From: Suilimivivens sp045586385
GTDB lineage: Bacteria; Bacillota; Clostridia; Lachnospirales; Lachnospiraceae
Assembly: GCA_045586385.1 (NCBI GenBank)
Contig: JAZNAE010000034.1
Location: 1-17,646 of the forward strand
Length of the DNA: 17,646 bases
Reading direction: 5' to 3'
Positions 6,462-14,724 of this stretch are shown here, piece after piece. How positions within the stretch are numbered: position 1 is the first letter of the stretch; each line of letters begins with the position of its first letter. Under the pieces are notes generated by a model, which made no database searches, was not told the DNA's origin, and saw only the letters and a program-made list of their open reading frames with translations. The position numbers and the translations under genes are program-made.

Positions 6462-7487
6462 ATGAAAGTTGTAGTTTTAGCAGGCGGAATCAGTACGGAA
6501 AGAGATGTATCCTTAAGTACGGGAACGATGATATACAGGGCCTTAAAGAAAAACGGACATAAAGCAGTGCTGCTTGATGTATATCTGGGATATGACGGTG
6601 ATGATGCTGAAGTCATATTTGACAAAGAGGAAGATTGGGCAAAGGAAATGGGAGGCATATCCGAGAAGAACCCTGATATTGAGCAGGTAAAAGCGATGCG
6701 TTCTGACGGAGATAAAAATTTCTTTGGGCCAAACGTCATATCCATCTGTCAGGCTGCAGATGTGGTATTTATGGCTCTTCACGGTGAAAACGGCGAAAAC
6801 GGTAAGATACAGGCATGTTTTGACTTGATGGGAATTACTTATACGGGAACAGATTATGTAAGTTCAGCTATCTGTATGGATAAAGGAATTACAAAAGATA
6901 TTTTTAAGAGCTACGGAATTCCTTCTCCTATAGGGATTCGTTTAAAGAAGGGACAAAAGCAGACAGAAAAAGTACCTTTTCCCTGCATTGTAAAGGCATG
7001 TTGCGGTGGTTCCAGCGTGGGTGTTTGCATTGCGTGGAAAGAAGATGAGTATGAAGCGGCACTTGAAGAAGCATTCCGCTATGATGAAGAAGTAGTTATC
7101 GAGCAGTACATACAGGGACGTGAGTTTTCGGTTGGTGTAATGGATGGCAGGGCGTTACCGGTTATTGAAATTGCACCCATACAGGGATTTTATGATTATA
7201 AGAACAAGTACCAGGCAGGCTCTGCAATCGAAACCTGTCCGGCACAGATTTCGGAAGAGAAAACAAAAGAAATGCAAGGATATGCTGAACAGGTATTTAA
7301 GGCACTGCGGCTGAAAAATTATGCAAGAATGGATTTCATGATGAGTGAGCATGGTGATGTTTACTGTCTGGAGGCAAATACCCTTCCAGGCATGACGCCC
7401 ACATCACTCTTACCTCAGGAAGCTGCAGCAGAAGGGGTTAGTTTCGGAGAATTATGTGAAAAGATTATAGCAGCGGCACTGCGATAG
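6462..7487 (+). CDS. ddl: D-alanine--D-alanine ligase
   Basis: 341 residues, ATP-grasp fold. It joins two D-Ala in the cytoplasm to give the dipeptide MurF adds to the peptidoglycan precursor. Visible landmarks: LAGGISTERDVS (6-17) with Glu13, ALHGENGENGKIQ (105-117), the GGSSVGV loop (182-188), FYDYKNKY of the omega loop (243-250), MDF (290-292) and LEANTLPGMTPTS (303-315). Tyr250 aligns with Tyr216 of E. coli DdlB, the residue associated with D-Ala-D-Ala rather than D-Ala-D-Lac, so the normal dipeptide is predicted. Compared with the 306-residue E. coli enzyme there is an extra segment of roughly 30 residues in the N-terminal domain (about 45-95). SD AAGGAAGG lies at 6445-6452. murF follows after 18 bp, so the two are surely co-transcribed. 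Confidence 0.96.
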   Translation: MKVVVLAGGISTERDVSLSTGTMIYRALKKNGHKAVLLDVYLGYDGDDAEVIFDKEEDWAKEMGGISEKNPDIEQVKAMRSDGDKNFFGPNVISICQAADVVFMALHGENGENGKIQACFDLMGITYTGTDYVSSAICMDKGITKDIFKSYGIPSPIGIRLKKGQKQTEKVPFPCIVKACCGGSSVGVCIAWKEDEYEAALEEAFRYDEEVVIEQYIQGREFSVGVMDGRALPVIEIAPIQGFYDYKNKYQAGSAIETCPAQISEEKTKEMQGYAEQVFKALRLKNYARMDFMMSEHGDVYCLEANTLPGMTPTSLLPQEAAAEGVSFGELCEKIIAAALR

Positions 7488-7505
7488 GACGGGAGAATTT
7501 GTTTA

Positions 7506-8888
7506 ATGAAAAATATGACGCTGGAAAACATAGCAAAGGCATGTAACGGAAAACTATGCGGTGAGGGTACCAAAGCCAAGGCAACCTGTGTGGTAATTGA
7601 TTCCCGTAAAATGGAAGCCGGTGGTGTATTTATTGCAACAAAGGGAGAACGTGTTGATGGTCATAGTTTTATCCCGGGAATGGAAGCAGCAGGTGCAATC
7701 GGTGTTGTATGTGAAGTCGAACCTGCAGAGTGTGGGATACCATACATTCTGGTCAAAGATTCTTTCCGTGCATTAAAGGATATTGCAGAGTTTTACAGAC
7801 AGCAACTGGATATTCCTGTGATAGGAATTACCGGAAGTGTGGGAAAGACCAGTACCAAAGAAATGATAGCAGGGGTATTGTCAGAGAAATTCCGTACATT
7901 AAAAACCGAAGGGAATTTTAATAACGAAGTAGGACTTCCGCTGACCATATTGAGAATAAGAGATGAGCATGAAACGGCGGTTGTGGAAATGGGCATCAGT
8001 GAATTTGGAGAGATGAGAAGGCTCAGCAAAGTTGCCAGACCTGATATGTGTGTTATGACCAATATAGGACAATGTCATCTGGAAAATTTGGGAACCAGGG
8101 AAGGTATTTTGAAAGCGAAGTCAGAGATTTTTGATTATATGAATCAAAAGGGAAATGTGTTTGTGAACGGGGATGACGATATGCTGATCCGTGTTCATCC
8201 AAAGTGTGAAAACAAACCGTTCCATTTCGGATTGAAACCGGAAAATGAAATATATGCATCTGATATAGCAAATCGCGGGCTTCTTGGCTCGGAAGCTCTT
8301 TTTCATATGGGTAAGGAAGTTTTTCCTGTAAAAATTCCCCTGCCCGGTGAGCATATGATTTATAATGCGCTTGCGGCGGCAGCAGTCGGGAAAGCATTAG
8401 GCCTTTCCAAAGAACAGATTCAAAAAGGAATTGCTAATGTTCAGGCAGTGGGAGGCAGAAGCAATGTAATGGTACTGGCAGATTACACTGTGATTGATGA
8501 TTGCTATAATGCCAATCCGGTTTCCGTAAAAGCTGCTATTGATTTGCTTGCCATGGCACTGGGCAGAAAAGTAGCCTTGCTCGGAGATATGTTTGAACTC
8601 GGTGAGAGAGAAAGTGAAATGCACAAAGAAGTAGGTGTTTACGCCGCTGAAAAAGGAATTGACGTGATTGTCTGCACTGGAGCATTGTCAAAGTTTATGT
8701 ATGAAGGTGCATGCGAGATAAAGAAGGAGGTTCTTGCGGCTGCAGGGAAGAAAGAAGTTTATTATTTCGAAACAAGAGATGAAATGCTGAAGGAATTGCC
8801 GGAGATTTTAAAAGCAGGCGACAGTGTGTTGGTGAAAGCATCCCACGGCATGCATTTTGAAGAAGTGGTACGGTTTTTGAGTAATTAA
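7506..8888 (+). CDS. murF: UDP-N-acetylmuramoyl-tripeptide--D-alanyl-D-alanine ligase
   Basis: 460 residues, the usual length. It performs the last cytoplasmic step of UDP-MurNAc-pentapeptide synthesis, using the D-Ala-D-Ala made by the preceding gene. The Mur ligase three-domain plan is clear: an N-terminal UDP-binding domain (DSRK, 32-35), a central ATPase domain with the P-loop GITGSVGKTSTKE (107-119), TEGNFNNEVGLPLT (134-147), EMGISEFGEM (161-170), NIGQCHLENLG (186-196) and KAKSEIF (203-209, which should hold the carbamylated Lys), and a C-terminal domain with DDCYNANP. The start is ATG 7506 with the weak SD GGGAGA (7491-7496). An ATG at 7515 also exists but is too far from that SD. The gene ends in a bidirectional terminator. 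Confidence 0.97.
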   Translation: MKNMTLENIAKACNGKLCGEGTKAKATCVVIDSRKMEAGGVFIATKGERVDGHSFIPGMEAAGAIGVVCEVEPAECGIPYILVKDSFRALKDIAEFYRQQLDIPVIGITGSVGKTSTKEMIAGVLSEKFRTLKTEGNFNNEVGLPLTILRIRDEHETAVVEMGISEFGEMRRLSKVARPDMCVMTNIGQCHLENLGTREGILKAKSEIFDYMNQKGNVFVNGDDDMLIRVHPKCENKPFHFGLKPENEIYASDIANRGLLGSEALFHMGKEVFPVKIPLPGEHMIYNALAAAAVGKALGLSKEQIQKGIANVQAVGGRSNVMVLADYTVIDDCYNANPVSVKAAIDLLAMALGRKVALLGDMFELGERESEMHKEVGVYAAEKGIDVIVCTGALSKFMYEGACEIKKEVLAAAGKKEVYYFETRDEMLKELPEILKAGDSVLVKASHGMHFEEVVRFLSN

Positions 8889-8924
8889 AAAGAAGAAGCA
8901 GGTTATGCACCTGCTTCTTCTTTT
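8888..8924. terminator. Bidirectional terminator between murF and plsC
   Basis: A perfect 16-bp inverted repeat (8888-8903 with 8909-8924) encloses the 5-nt loop TATGC and is T-rich at its 3' side on both strands. It serves convergent murF and plsC. The right arm also encodes the last residues of PlsC, and the plsC stop codon lies in the loop region. Confidence 0.9.
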
Positions 8925-9643
8925 ATCTTAAAATAGGTTTCTATAATCATATTCCGGGTATAAGCACCGATATGCTTTTGATCTTCTTTTGCGAGATCTT
9001 TTATGTAAATAGGTTTGCCATATTCGATAATCACATGTGTCTTTTTTATTTTAGGAAGATGATCTTCAAAAATGGCAGCGGAGTTATAAATAGTCATAGG
9101 CACAATAGCACATCCCGATTTGGAGGCAATTTTAAAACTGCCCTCATGAAATTCCATAAAGGTGTGGTTGATTCTGTTTCGGGTACCCTCAGGGAAAACG
9201 CAAATGGAAATTCCGGATTTTACTTTTTCGATAGCTGTAAGGATGATGGACAGCCCTTGTTTTACATCGCTCCTGTCGAGAAACAGGCAGTGAAGATTTT
9301 TCATCCAGTTTGATAAAAGAGGCCATCTGAGCATCTCCTTTTTGGCAATATAACCGGTGGGTCTCGGAACGCGGATATAAGTAAGCAGGATATCAAAGTA
9401 ACTTCTGTGATTTCCGATATAAAGAACCGGTTCGTCTTTCGGAACATTCTCTTCACCTCTAACGGTTACTTTGGTGCCGGATAAAAATATGCACACGCGA
9501 AATGCCCATGATACGATGGCAAGAGAACTTTTGTTTTTTATGTCCATATTAAATTTGCCGATTATCCATTCTGCGATAAGAAGTGGAATACTTAAAACCA
9601 AAAATAAAATTACAAAAGTAAGAACTGCCAGAAAACGTATCAT
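8903..9643 (-). CDS. plsC: 1-acyl-sn-glycerol-3-phosphate acyltransferase
   Basis: 246 residues. It transfers an acyl chain to lysophosphatidic acid to give phosphatidic acid, the phospholipid precursor, at the cytoplasmic membrane face. An N-terminal hydrophobic helix spans about 3-28. The acyltransferase motifs are NHRSYFD (78-84, catalytic His79 and Asp84) and FPEGTR (150-155). I chose ATG at 9643: GTGAGG (9655-9650) is then an SD six bases upstream, whereas an in-frame GTG at 9655 would use that same SD as coding sequence and have none of its own. It is convergent with murF across a shared terminator and divergent from the glycosyltransferase operon. A promoter with a dyad in its spacer precedes it. 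Confidence 0.93.
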   Translation of the reverse strand: MIRFLAVLTFVILFLVLSIPLLIAEWIIGKFNMDIKNKSSLAIVSWAFRVCIFLSGTKVTVRGEENVPKDEPVLYIGNHRSYFDILLTYIRVPRPTGYIAKKEMLRWPLLSNWMKNLHCLFLDRSDVKQGLSIILTAIEKVKSGISICVFPEGTRNRINHTFMEFHEGSFKIASKSGCAIVPMTIYNSAAIFEDHLPKIKKTHVIIEYGKPIYIKDLAKEDQKHIGAYTRNMIIETYFKIKEEAGA

Positions 9644-9679
9644 AATGAACCTCACAAATTAAAAAATTAAAGCATTTAT

Positions 9680-9708
9680 AGTATAAATGAAACGGTTTCG
9701 TTTGGCAA
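9680..9708 (-). promoter_or_regulatory. plsC promoter with dyad in the spacer
   Basis: Read on the minus strand: -35 TTGCCA (9708-9703), 17-bp spacer, -10 TATACT (9685-9680). The spacer holds the odd palindrome GAAAC-G-GTTTC (9689-9699), a possible operator between the two promoter boxes. Confidence 0.65.
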
Positions 9709-9740
9709 TAGGGGGCTTTGGTAAAACGTGTAAGTCAAAC

Positions 9741-9769
9741 TGGACGGGACATATCATGTTTGCTATAAT
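9741..9769 (+). promoter_or_regulatory. Promoter of the glycosyltransferase operon
   Basis: -35 TGGACG (9741-9746), 17-bp spacer, perfect -10 TATAAT (9764-9769) with the extended TGC just before it. The predicted start of transcription is near 9776. Confidence 0.75.
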
Positions 9770-9788
9770 ATATTATTGGAAACATGAT
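9753..9788. repeat. 9-bp inverted repeat flanking the -10 box (possible operator)
   Basis: ATCATGTTT (9753-9761) and AAACATGAT (9780-9788) are perfect inverted copies separated by 18 bp, centred on the -10 region. The left arm is upstream of the predicted transcript start, so an RNA hairpin in the normal transcript is unlikely and protein binding to DNA is more plausible. Confidence 0.5.
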
Positions 9789-9809
9789 GTAATAAAAAGG
9801 AGCCTTCTG

Positions 9810-10754
9810 ATGGACAAGATTGCAGTATTAATCCCGTGTTATAACGAAGAAAGAACAATTGCAAAGGTGATTGCGGATGCCAAGGCGGCATTGCCGGAAG
9901 CCGTCATCTATGTATATGATAATAACTCCACAGACAATACCGTGGAAATTGCAAAACAGGCAGGAGCTGTGGTCCGCTATGAGTATGTACAGGGAAAAGG
10001 AAATGTAATCCGCAGGATGCTGCGTGAAATTGAAGCCAGGTGCTACATCATGGTAGATGGTGATGATACTTATCCCATGGAATTTGCACCGGAAATGGTA
10101 AGTAAGGTGCTTTGCCATAATGCAGACATGGTAGTGGGGGACAGGTTGTCATCTACTTATTTTAGGGAAAATAAGCGGCCCTTCCATAATATGGGAAACA
10201 GTCTGGTCCGCGGCAGCATAAACAGATTGTTTGGTTGTGACATTAAAGATATTATGACAGGATTTAGGGCATTCAGTTACGGGTTTGTAAAGACGTTTCC
10301 TGTGTTGTCCAAAGGATTTGAAATTGAAACAGAGATGACGATTCATGCTGTTTATAATCAGATGCAGATTGAAAATGTCATCGTGGAATACAGGGACAGA
10401 CCGGAAGGCAGTGTTTCTAAGTTAAATACGTATTCCGATGGGATGAAAGTGTTATTTACCATTTTCAGACTCTACAGGGATTATAAACCGCTTGGCTTCT
10501 TTAGTCTGTTTGCAGCGTTTTTGACGATGGTATCCGTGCTCTTTTTTATTCCCGTTCTGATAGAGTATATTCAGACAGGATTGGTATTAAAATTCCCGAC
10601 ATTGATTGTGTGCGGGTTTGCTATTTTGGCAGCAATCCAATCTTTCTTTGCAGGACTCATTTTGTCTAATATGGCTCAGAAAAACAGAAGAGATTTCGAG
10701 TACCGGTATACAAAGGTGTGCGAAAAGGAACTGAAAAGCAGGGAAGAAGAGTAA
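9810..10754 (+). CDS. GT2 family glycosyltransferase, DPM1/CsbB-like, with two C-terminal membrane helices
   Basis: 314 residues. The GT-A domain shows LIPCYNEE (7-14), DNNSTDNT (37-44), the metal-binding DGDDTYP (83-89), TGFRAFS (150-156) and GFEIETEM (169-176). Two membrane helices follow (about 229-251 and 262-286). This plan matches polyprenyl-phosphate sugar transferases such as CsbB and YkoT of B. subtilis, which load a sugar onto undecaprenyl phosphate at the cytoplasmic face. The start is ATG 9810 with SD AAGGAG (9797-9802); a longer reading from 9687 would run through the promoter and is rejected. The downstream polytopic gene starts 12 bp later and is the likely partner that transfers the flipped sugar outside. 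The sugar and acceptor are unknown. Confidence 0.9.
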   Translation: MDKIAVLIPCYNEERTIAKVIADAKAALPEAVIYVYDNNSTDNTVEIAKQAGAVVRYEYVQGKGNVIRRMLREIEARCYIMVDGDDTYPMEFAPEMVSKVLCHNADMVVGDRLSSTYFRENKRPFHNMGNSLVRGSINRLFGCDIKDIMTGFRAFSYGFVKTFPVLSKGFEIETEMTIHAVYNQMQIENVIVEYRDRPEGSVSKLNTYSDGMKVLFTIFRLYRDYKPLGFFSLFAAFLTMVSVLFFIPVLIEYIQTGLVLKFPTLIVCGFAILAAIQSFFAGLILSNMAQKNRRDFEYRYTKVCEKELKSREEE

Positions 10755-10766
10755 GGGTGATAGAGA

Positions 10767-12497
10767 GTGAAAAAAATTATCAGTAAATGGTATTTGACAG
10801 TTGCCGCAGGCTTTTTTATGTTTGCGGCACTCGTATTTTTGTTTTTTGGAGAAAAGAGCATCATTGCAGTACATGATAATTTGGATTTGTTTGTGGCACA
10901 GTTCCAGATGCTTAAGAATACGGACTCGTTTTTTGCGCATAACGTAAATGTACCATTTTTGGGAGGAGTCAGCAGAGACTCCCTGCCATCGGAATTTTCG
11001 TTATACAGTGTCTTGTATATGCTGATGCCATCTTATTATGCCTATGTTACAGGGTATCTTTTGAAGATTATTATTGCTATAGCCGGCTGCATATTACTGG
11101 CAAAGGATTTTTGCAAAGACGGTTATGAAACATATAAACCCATTGCATGGATGTGCGGTTTTGCTTATGGAATATTGAATGTTTTTCCGGCTTACGGAAT
11201 TGCATTTGCATCGATACCGTTTATAGTGTTTTTGGTCAGAAAAATCATGGATAAACCTTCGCTTAAGTGGTATTTGTGCTTGTTTTTGTATCCGCTTGTC
11301 TCTTATTTTTCTTATTTCGGTCTGTTTATTTTGGCATATATGGCCGTAGCTTTTTTGTGGTTGTCCATAAAAGACAAAAAGATAAATACAAGTATACTCC
11401 TGGCAATTCTTGTGTTGTCTGCAGGATATATTGTCTTTGAATATCGTTTGTTTGGTCTTATGCTTTTTGACAGCGAGGAAACCATTCGTGCCACTATGGA
11501 AGCAGGATCTTTGGATGCTACAGCAATTGTGAACATGATGTGGGAAGGTTTTTCGAAGGGAATGTTCCATGCCGAAAGTGTGCACACATATCTGGTGTTA
11601 CCGGTATGTTTCATTTATTTTGTTATAGTAAATGTAACCTATATCGTTCAGAAAAGAGCAAAAGAGATTTTTCATGATTCCTTTAATTTTTTGATACTGG
11701 TACTTTTGTTTAACAGCTTTGTATATGGAATTTATTACTTTGAAAGTTTTAGAAGTTTGATAGAAGCATTGTGTCCGCCGCTTACGGGCTGGCAGTTTAA
11801 CAGGACAATATTTTTTAATCCGTTCGTATGGTATGCTGCCTTTTTTTTGGTACTTAAAAGACTGTATGATATGAAAAAAAAGATAGGACGCTATGCTGCT
11901 AACGTACTTGTATTTGCAGCGGTGCTTATCATTGTCTTTTCAGGAAGCAGGTACAATGACTTTTATCATACGTGCGTTGCAAAAGCATATGAACTGTTAA
12001 AAGGGAAGGTGTCGGATCAATTAAACTATGAGGAATTTTACTCAGAGAATTTATTTGAAATGGCGAAAGAAGAAATAGGGTATGAAGGACAGTGGGCGCT
12101 TGCATACGGCTTTCACCCGGCAGTACTGGAGTATAGCGATATTGCTACGCTGGACGGCTATTTGGGATTTTACCCGCAGGCTTACAAAGAAGATTTTAGA
12201 AAGATTATTGCACCTGCACTTGACAGGGTACCGGAATCTGCAAGTTATTACGACACTTGGGGTGCAAGAGCTTATCTGTATTCGGGAACGGATGTGTCGA
12301 TTGTGAATGCTTCCCGTACTTATACGGTGACGGATCATGATATTTATATCGATACGGAGGCGATGAAAGAGCTTGGCGGAAAATATATTTTTTCCAGAAT
12401 AGAAATTTCCAATGCGACTGAAAAACAGTTGTCATTTTGCGGAAGATTTGAAGAGGGTTCATCGCCCTATGTTTTGTTTGTATATGAAGCAAAATAA
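10767..12497 (+). CDS. Polytopic membrane protein, YfhO/DUF6044-like, probable GT-C glycosyltransferase
   Basis: 576 residues. The start is GTG 10767, 12 bp after the glycosyltransferase, with a weak GGGTGA SD (10755-10760). A first helix at about 8-28 is followed by HDNLD (36-40), at the position where GT-C enzymes keep an acidic catalytic motif in their first external loop. Many more hydrophobic helices follow up to about residue 400, and then a soluble C-terminal domain of about 175 residues. Resemblance to YfhO and to the DUF6044 family (B. subtilis YkoS) is from memory and gene context rather than a search. The pairing with a CsbB-type GT2 mirrors CsbB-YfhO and YkoT-YkoS in B. subtilis. 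A role in adding a sugar to an extracytoplasmic polymer is inferred. A terminator follows directly. Confidence 0.82.
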   Translation: MKKIISKWYLTVAAGFFMFAALVFLFFGEKSIIAVHDNLDLFVAQFQMLKNTDSFFAHNVNVPFLGGVSRDSLPSEFSLYSVLYMLMPSYYAYVTGYLLKIIIAIAGCILLAKDFCKDGYETYKPIAWMCGFAYGILNVFPAYGIAFASIPFIVFLVRKIMDKPSLKWYLCLFLYPLVSYFSYFGLFILAYMAVAFLWLSIKDKKINTSILLAILVLSAGYIVFEYRLFGLMLFDSEETIRATMEAGSLDATAIVNMMWEGFSKGMFHAESVHTYLVLPVCFIYFVIVNVTYIVQKRAKEIFHDSFNFLILVLLFNSFVYGIYYFESFRSLIEALCPPLTGWQFNRTIFFNPFVWYAAFFLVLKRLYDMKKKIGRYAANVLVFAAVLIIVFSGSRYNDFYHTCVAKAYELLKGKVSDQLNYEEFYSENLFEMAKEEIGYEGQWALAYGFHPAVLEYSDIATLDGYLGFYPQAYKEDFRKIIAPALDRVPESASYYDTWGARAYLYSGTDVSIVNASRTYTVTDHDIYIDTEAMKELGGKYIFSRIEISNATEKQLSFCGRFEEGSSPYVLFVYEAK

Positions 12498-12528
12498 ATA
12501 AGAAGCGGCTCAGGCCGCTTCTTATTTT
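12496..12528. terminator. Bidirectional terminator between the YfhO-like gene and prs
   Basis: A perfect 14-bp inverted repeat (12496-12509 with 12514-12527) encloses the tetraloop TCAG. It has a GC-rich core, a short T tail to the right and A-rich sequence to the left, so it can serve both convergent genes. It overlaps the stop codon at 12495-12497. Confidence 0.9.
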
Positions 12529-12541
12529 GTGTATTCATAGT

Positions 12542-13732
12542 TTAGTCAATAGGTTCGCCTTTTTTATATTTGGCTACTACATTTTGGATACGTTCATTAG
12601 GATTTAATAAATCACTGATGGATGCATCGTGATTTAATGTGTCAATCAGGTAAGCAATATACTTGCTCATATCGCAGTCAATATACCATTCGCGGGCGAG
12701 AAGCTCCGGAGTCTGGTATATTAAGTTCGTGGTAAGAACTCTGTCGATTAATCCATTCTCATAAGCCTTATCAAATCTCTCAAGACCATTTGTAAACAAG
12801 CCGAATGTACTGCAGATAAATATCTTGCCGGCTTTTCTTTCTTTTAATGCAGTGGCTACTTCAATTACGCTTTCGCCGGAAGAAATCATATCATCAATGA
12901 TAATCATATCTTTGCCTTCCACAGAAGAACCTAAGAATTCATGTGCAACAATAGGGTTGCGGCCGTTTACAACTCTGGTATAATCACGCCGCTTATAGAA
13001 CATACCCATGTCAAGTCCAAGTACGTTTGCCATATAGATAGCACGGCTCATACCGCCTTCATCAGGGCTGATAACCATCATATGATCGGAATTAAGCTTT
13101 AGGTTTTCAACATTCTTTAATAAGCCTTTAATAAATTGATAGGTAGGTCTTACTGTTTCGAAACCGTGAAGAGGAATTGCATTTTGAACTCTGGGGTCAT
13201 GGGCGTCAAAGGTAATAATATTGTCTACACCCATGCGTACCATTTCCTGAAGAGCGATGGCACAGTCGAGAGATTCTCTTGCAGTTCTCTTGTGCTGCCT
13301 GCTTTCATATAGGAACGGCATGATAACGGTAATTCTTCTTGCTTTACCGCCTACGGCTGCAATAATTCTTTTTAAATCCTGGTAATGATCATCCGGGGAC
13401 ATGTGATTTTCACGTCCGCAGAGAGAGTAAGTTAAACTGTGGTTTGCCACGTCTACTAAAAGATAAAGATCTGTTCCCCTGACAGATTCCATAATCATTC
13501 CTTTTGCTTCTCCGGAACCGAAACGGGGAACCTTTGCCTGTAATATATAGGAATCACGCTGATATCCGGCAAATGCAAGACTATCTTTGTGTTCACTTTC
13601 CCTGACAGTTCTCCATTCAACCAAATAATCGTTGACTTTTTCGCCTAAGGATTTGCAACCTTCCAGAGGGATAATGCCCAGGGAACCGACAGGAATGGTT
13701 TCCAGGTTTCTAGTTTCTTCACGTTGAGACAT
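12542..13732 (-). CDS. prs: Ribose-phosphate pyrophosphokinase, long divergent form
   Basis: 396 residues. It makes PRPP from ribose 5-phosphate and ATP for nucleotide, His and Trp synthesis in the cytoplasm. Landmarks: ESVRGTDLY (82-90), ESRQHKRTARESL (143-155, the flexible catalytic loop region), DAHDP (176-180), SPDEGGMSRA (222-231, usually SPDHGG) and the PRPP loop IIIDDMISSGES (277-288, usually DDMIDTGGT). Typical bacterial Prs has about 315 residues; this one is longer, with extra sequence in the N-terminal half (about 95-130) and at both ends. I chose ATG 13732: GTGAGG (13744-13739) then acts as its SD, and the in-frame GTG at 13744 is rejected. It starts eight bases after the dnaI-type gene stop and is surely co-transcribed with it. 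Confidence 0.92.
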   Translation of the reverse strand: MSQREETRNLETIPVGSLGIIPLEGCKSLGEKVNDYLVEWRTVRESEHKDSLAFAGYQRDSYILQAKVPRFGSGEAKGMIMESVRGTDLYLLVDVANHSLTYSLCGRENHMSPDDHYQDLKRIIAAVGGKARRITVIMPFLYESRQHKRTARESLDCAIALQEMVRMGVDNIITFDAHDPRVQNAIPLHGFETVRPTYQFIKGLLKNVENLKLNSDHMMVISPDEGGMSRAIYMANVLGLDMGMFYKRRDYTRVVNGRNPIVAHEFLGSSVEGKDMIIIDDMISSGESVIEVATALKERKAGKIFICSTFGLFTNGLERFDKAYENGLIDRVLTTNLIYQTPELLAREWYIDCDMSKYIAYLIDTLNHDASISDLLNPNERIQNVVAKYKKGEPID

Positions 13733-13740
13733 GAGATACC

Positions 13741-14712
13741 TCACTTTCTGTTTTGCAGTTTCTTTTTATACATCCGGATGTCAGGTCCGGTGATTTTGCA
13801 TAGTTCATAATTGCTTGTAATTCTGGAAAAGATTCGGTCAGAATAACGGTTCCTGAAATCTTCCAGAGAAAGGTTTGTGGAAATAATAACCGCTTTTTGC
13901 TGTAGGTGGCGGTCATTAATCAGGGAAAAGAGCTGAGAGGCAACAAAGTTGTTGGTAAGTTCTGTTCCCAGGTCATCAATAATGAGCAAATCGCACTGAA
14001 ATAAATCCTCATAAGATTTATGAAGGTCTTCCGTATTCTTGTAATCGAATTTTATCTTGGAAAGAGTATCAAAGAGACCGGCAGCACTAAAATAGATGAC
14101 AGAATGTCCACTGTCAATCAATTCTTTGGCTATACAACCGGATAAAAAGGATTTGCCCGTACCTACTGTACCATAAAAGAATAAATTATGGTAGTCCGAA
14201 TTGAAATTATTTATAAAATTTCTGCAAGTAGTTACTGTGTTTTTAAAACGAAGGAGATCTTCGCCTTCGTAAAATTCATAAGAAAGAGTGGAAAAATTTT
14301 CACTTTCGAGCATTTCCCGTAGGCCGGACTGCTCATAAAGTAAAGAGATTTCCGTATTTTTAAAACAGTGACATTTGACTCCGTTCACGTAACCGGTATC
14401 CTTACAATCCTTACAATCATAAATCGGTTCCAAATAATCCATGGGCAGACCGGCAGATAGGAGGAGATGCTCTTTCATGGATGAGAGGTCGGCCAAAATA
14501 GCTTTGAGTTCGTCTAAAGCATCTTCGTCTCCTCCAAGGAGCTTCTTGCCGTGCTCTACGGAGATGGAAGCGATTGATTCATCTATCTCTTGATAGCCTT
14601 CCACGTTTGCATAAACATAGGAAATGCGGTCATTTAACAGGCGTCTGTTTCGGTTTTGCTTTGCTTCATAGTCACGGATAATGGTATCGTATTGGGAATT
14701 CGTAAGTGCCAC
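13741..14712 (-). CDS. dnaI: Replicative helicase loader, DnaI/DnaC-type AAA+ ATPase
   Basis: 323 residues. The N-terminal region has a helical part and then a Cys-rich metal site (C100, C103, C114, C116), as in DnaI, where it contacts the helicase. The C-terminal AAA+ domain has Walker A GTVGTGKS (181-188), Walker B LLIIDD (242-247), sensor STN (278-280) and a candidate arginine finger in FSRI (R297). It loads the replicative helicase at origins or restarted forks, using ATP. The start is GTG 14712 with a strong SD AAGGAG (14725-14720) seven bases away. The SD overlaps the stop codon of the upstream gene, giving a 12-bp gap. The order with a DnaB/DnaD-family gene matches the B. subtilis dnaB-dnaI operon. 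Confidence 0.94.
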   Translation of the reverse strand: MALTNSQYDTIIRDYEAKQNRNRRLLNDRISYVYANVEGYQEIDESIASISVEHGKKLLGGDEDALDELKAILADLSSMKEHLLLSAGLPMDYLEPIYDCKDCKDTGYVNGVKCHCFKNTEISLLYEQSGLREMLESENFSTLSYEFYEGEDLLRFKNTVTTCRNFINNFNSDYHNLFFYGTVGTGKSFLSGCIAKELIDSGHSVIYFSAAGLFDTLSKIKFDYKNTEDLHKSYEDLFQCDLLIIDDLGTELTNNFVASQLFSLINDRHLQQKAVIISTNLSLEDFRNRYSDRIFSRITSNYELCKITGPDIRMYKKKLQNRK

Positions 14713-14724
14713 GTTTCTTCTCCT

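Noticed and set aside
9687..9701. CcpA cre site in the plsC promoter
   Set aside because: The centre and right half differ from cre at several fixed positions, so only a generic dyad is reported.
9687..9809. N-terminal extension of the GT2 gene from 9687
   Set aside because: It would run through the promoter, has no SD, and adds 41 residues with no family resemblance. ATG 9810 has a good SD.
13733..13744. GTG start of prs at 13744
   Set aside because: This GTG is part of the GTGAGG that acts as SD for the ATG at 13732. The same situation holds for plsC (GTG 9655 against ATG 9643).
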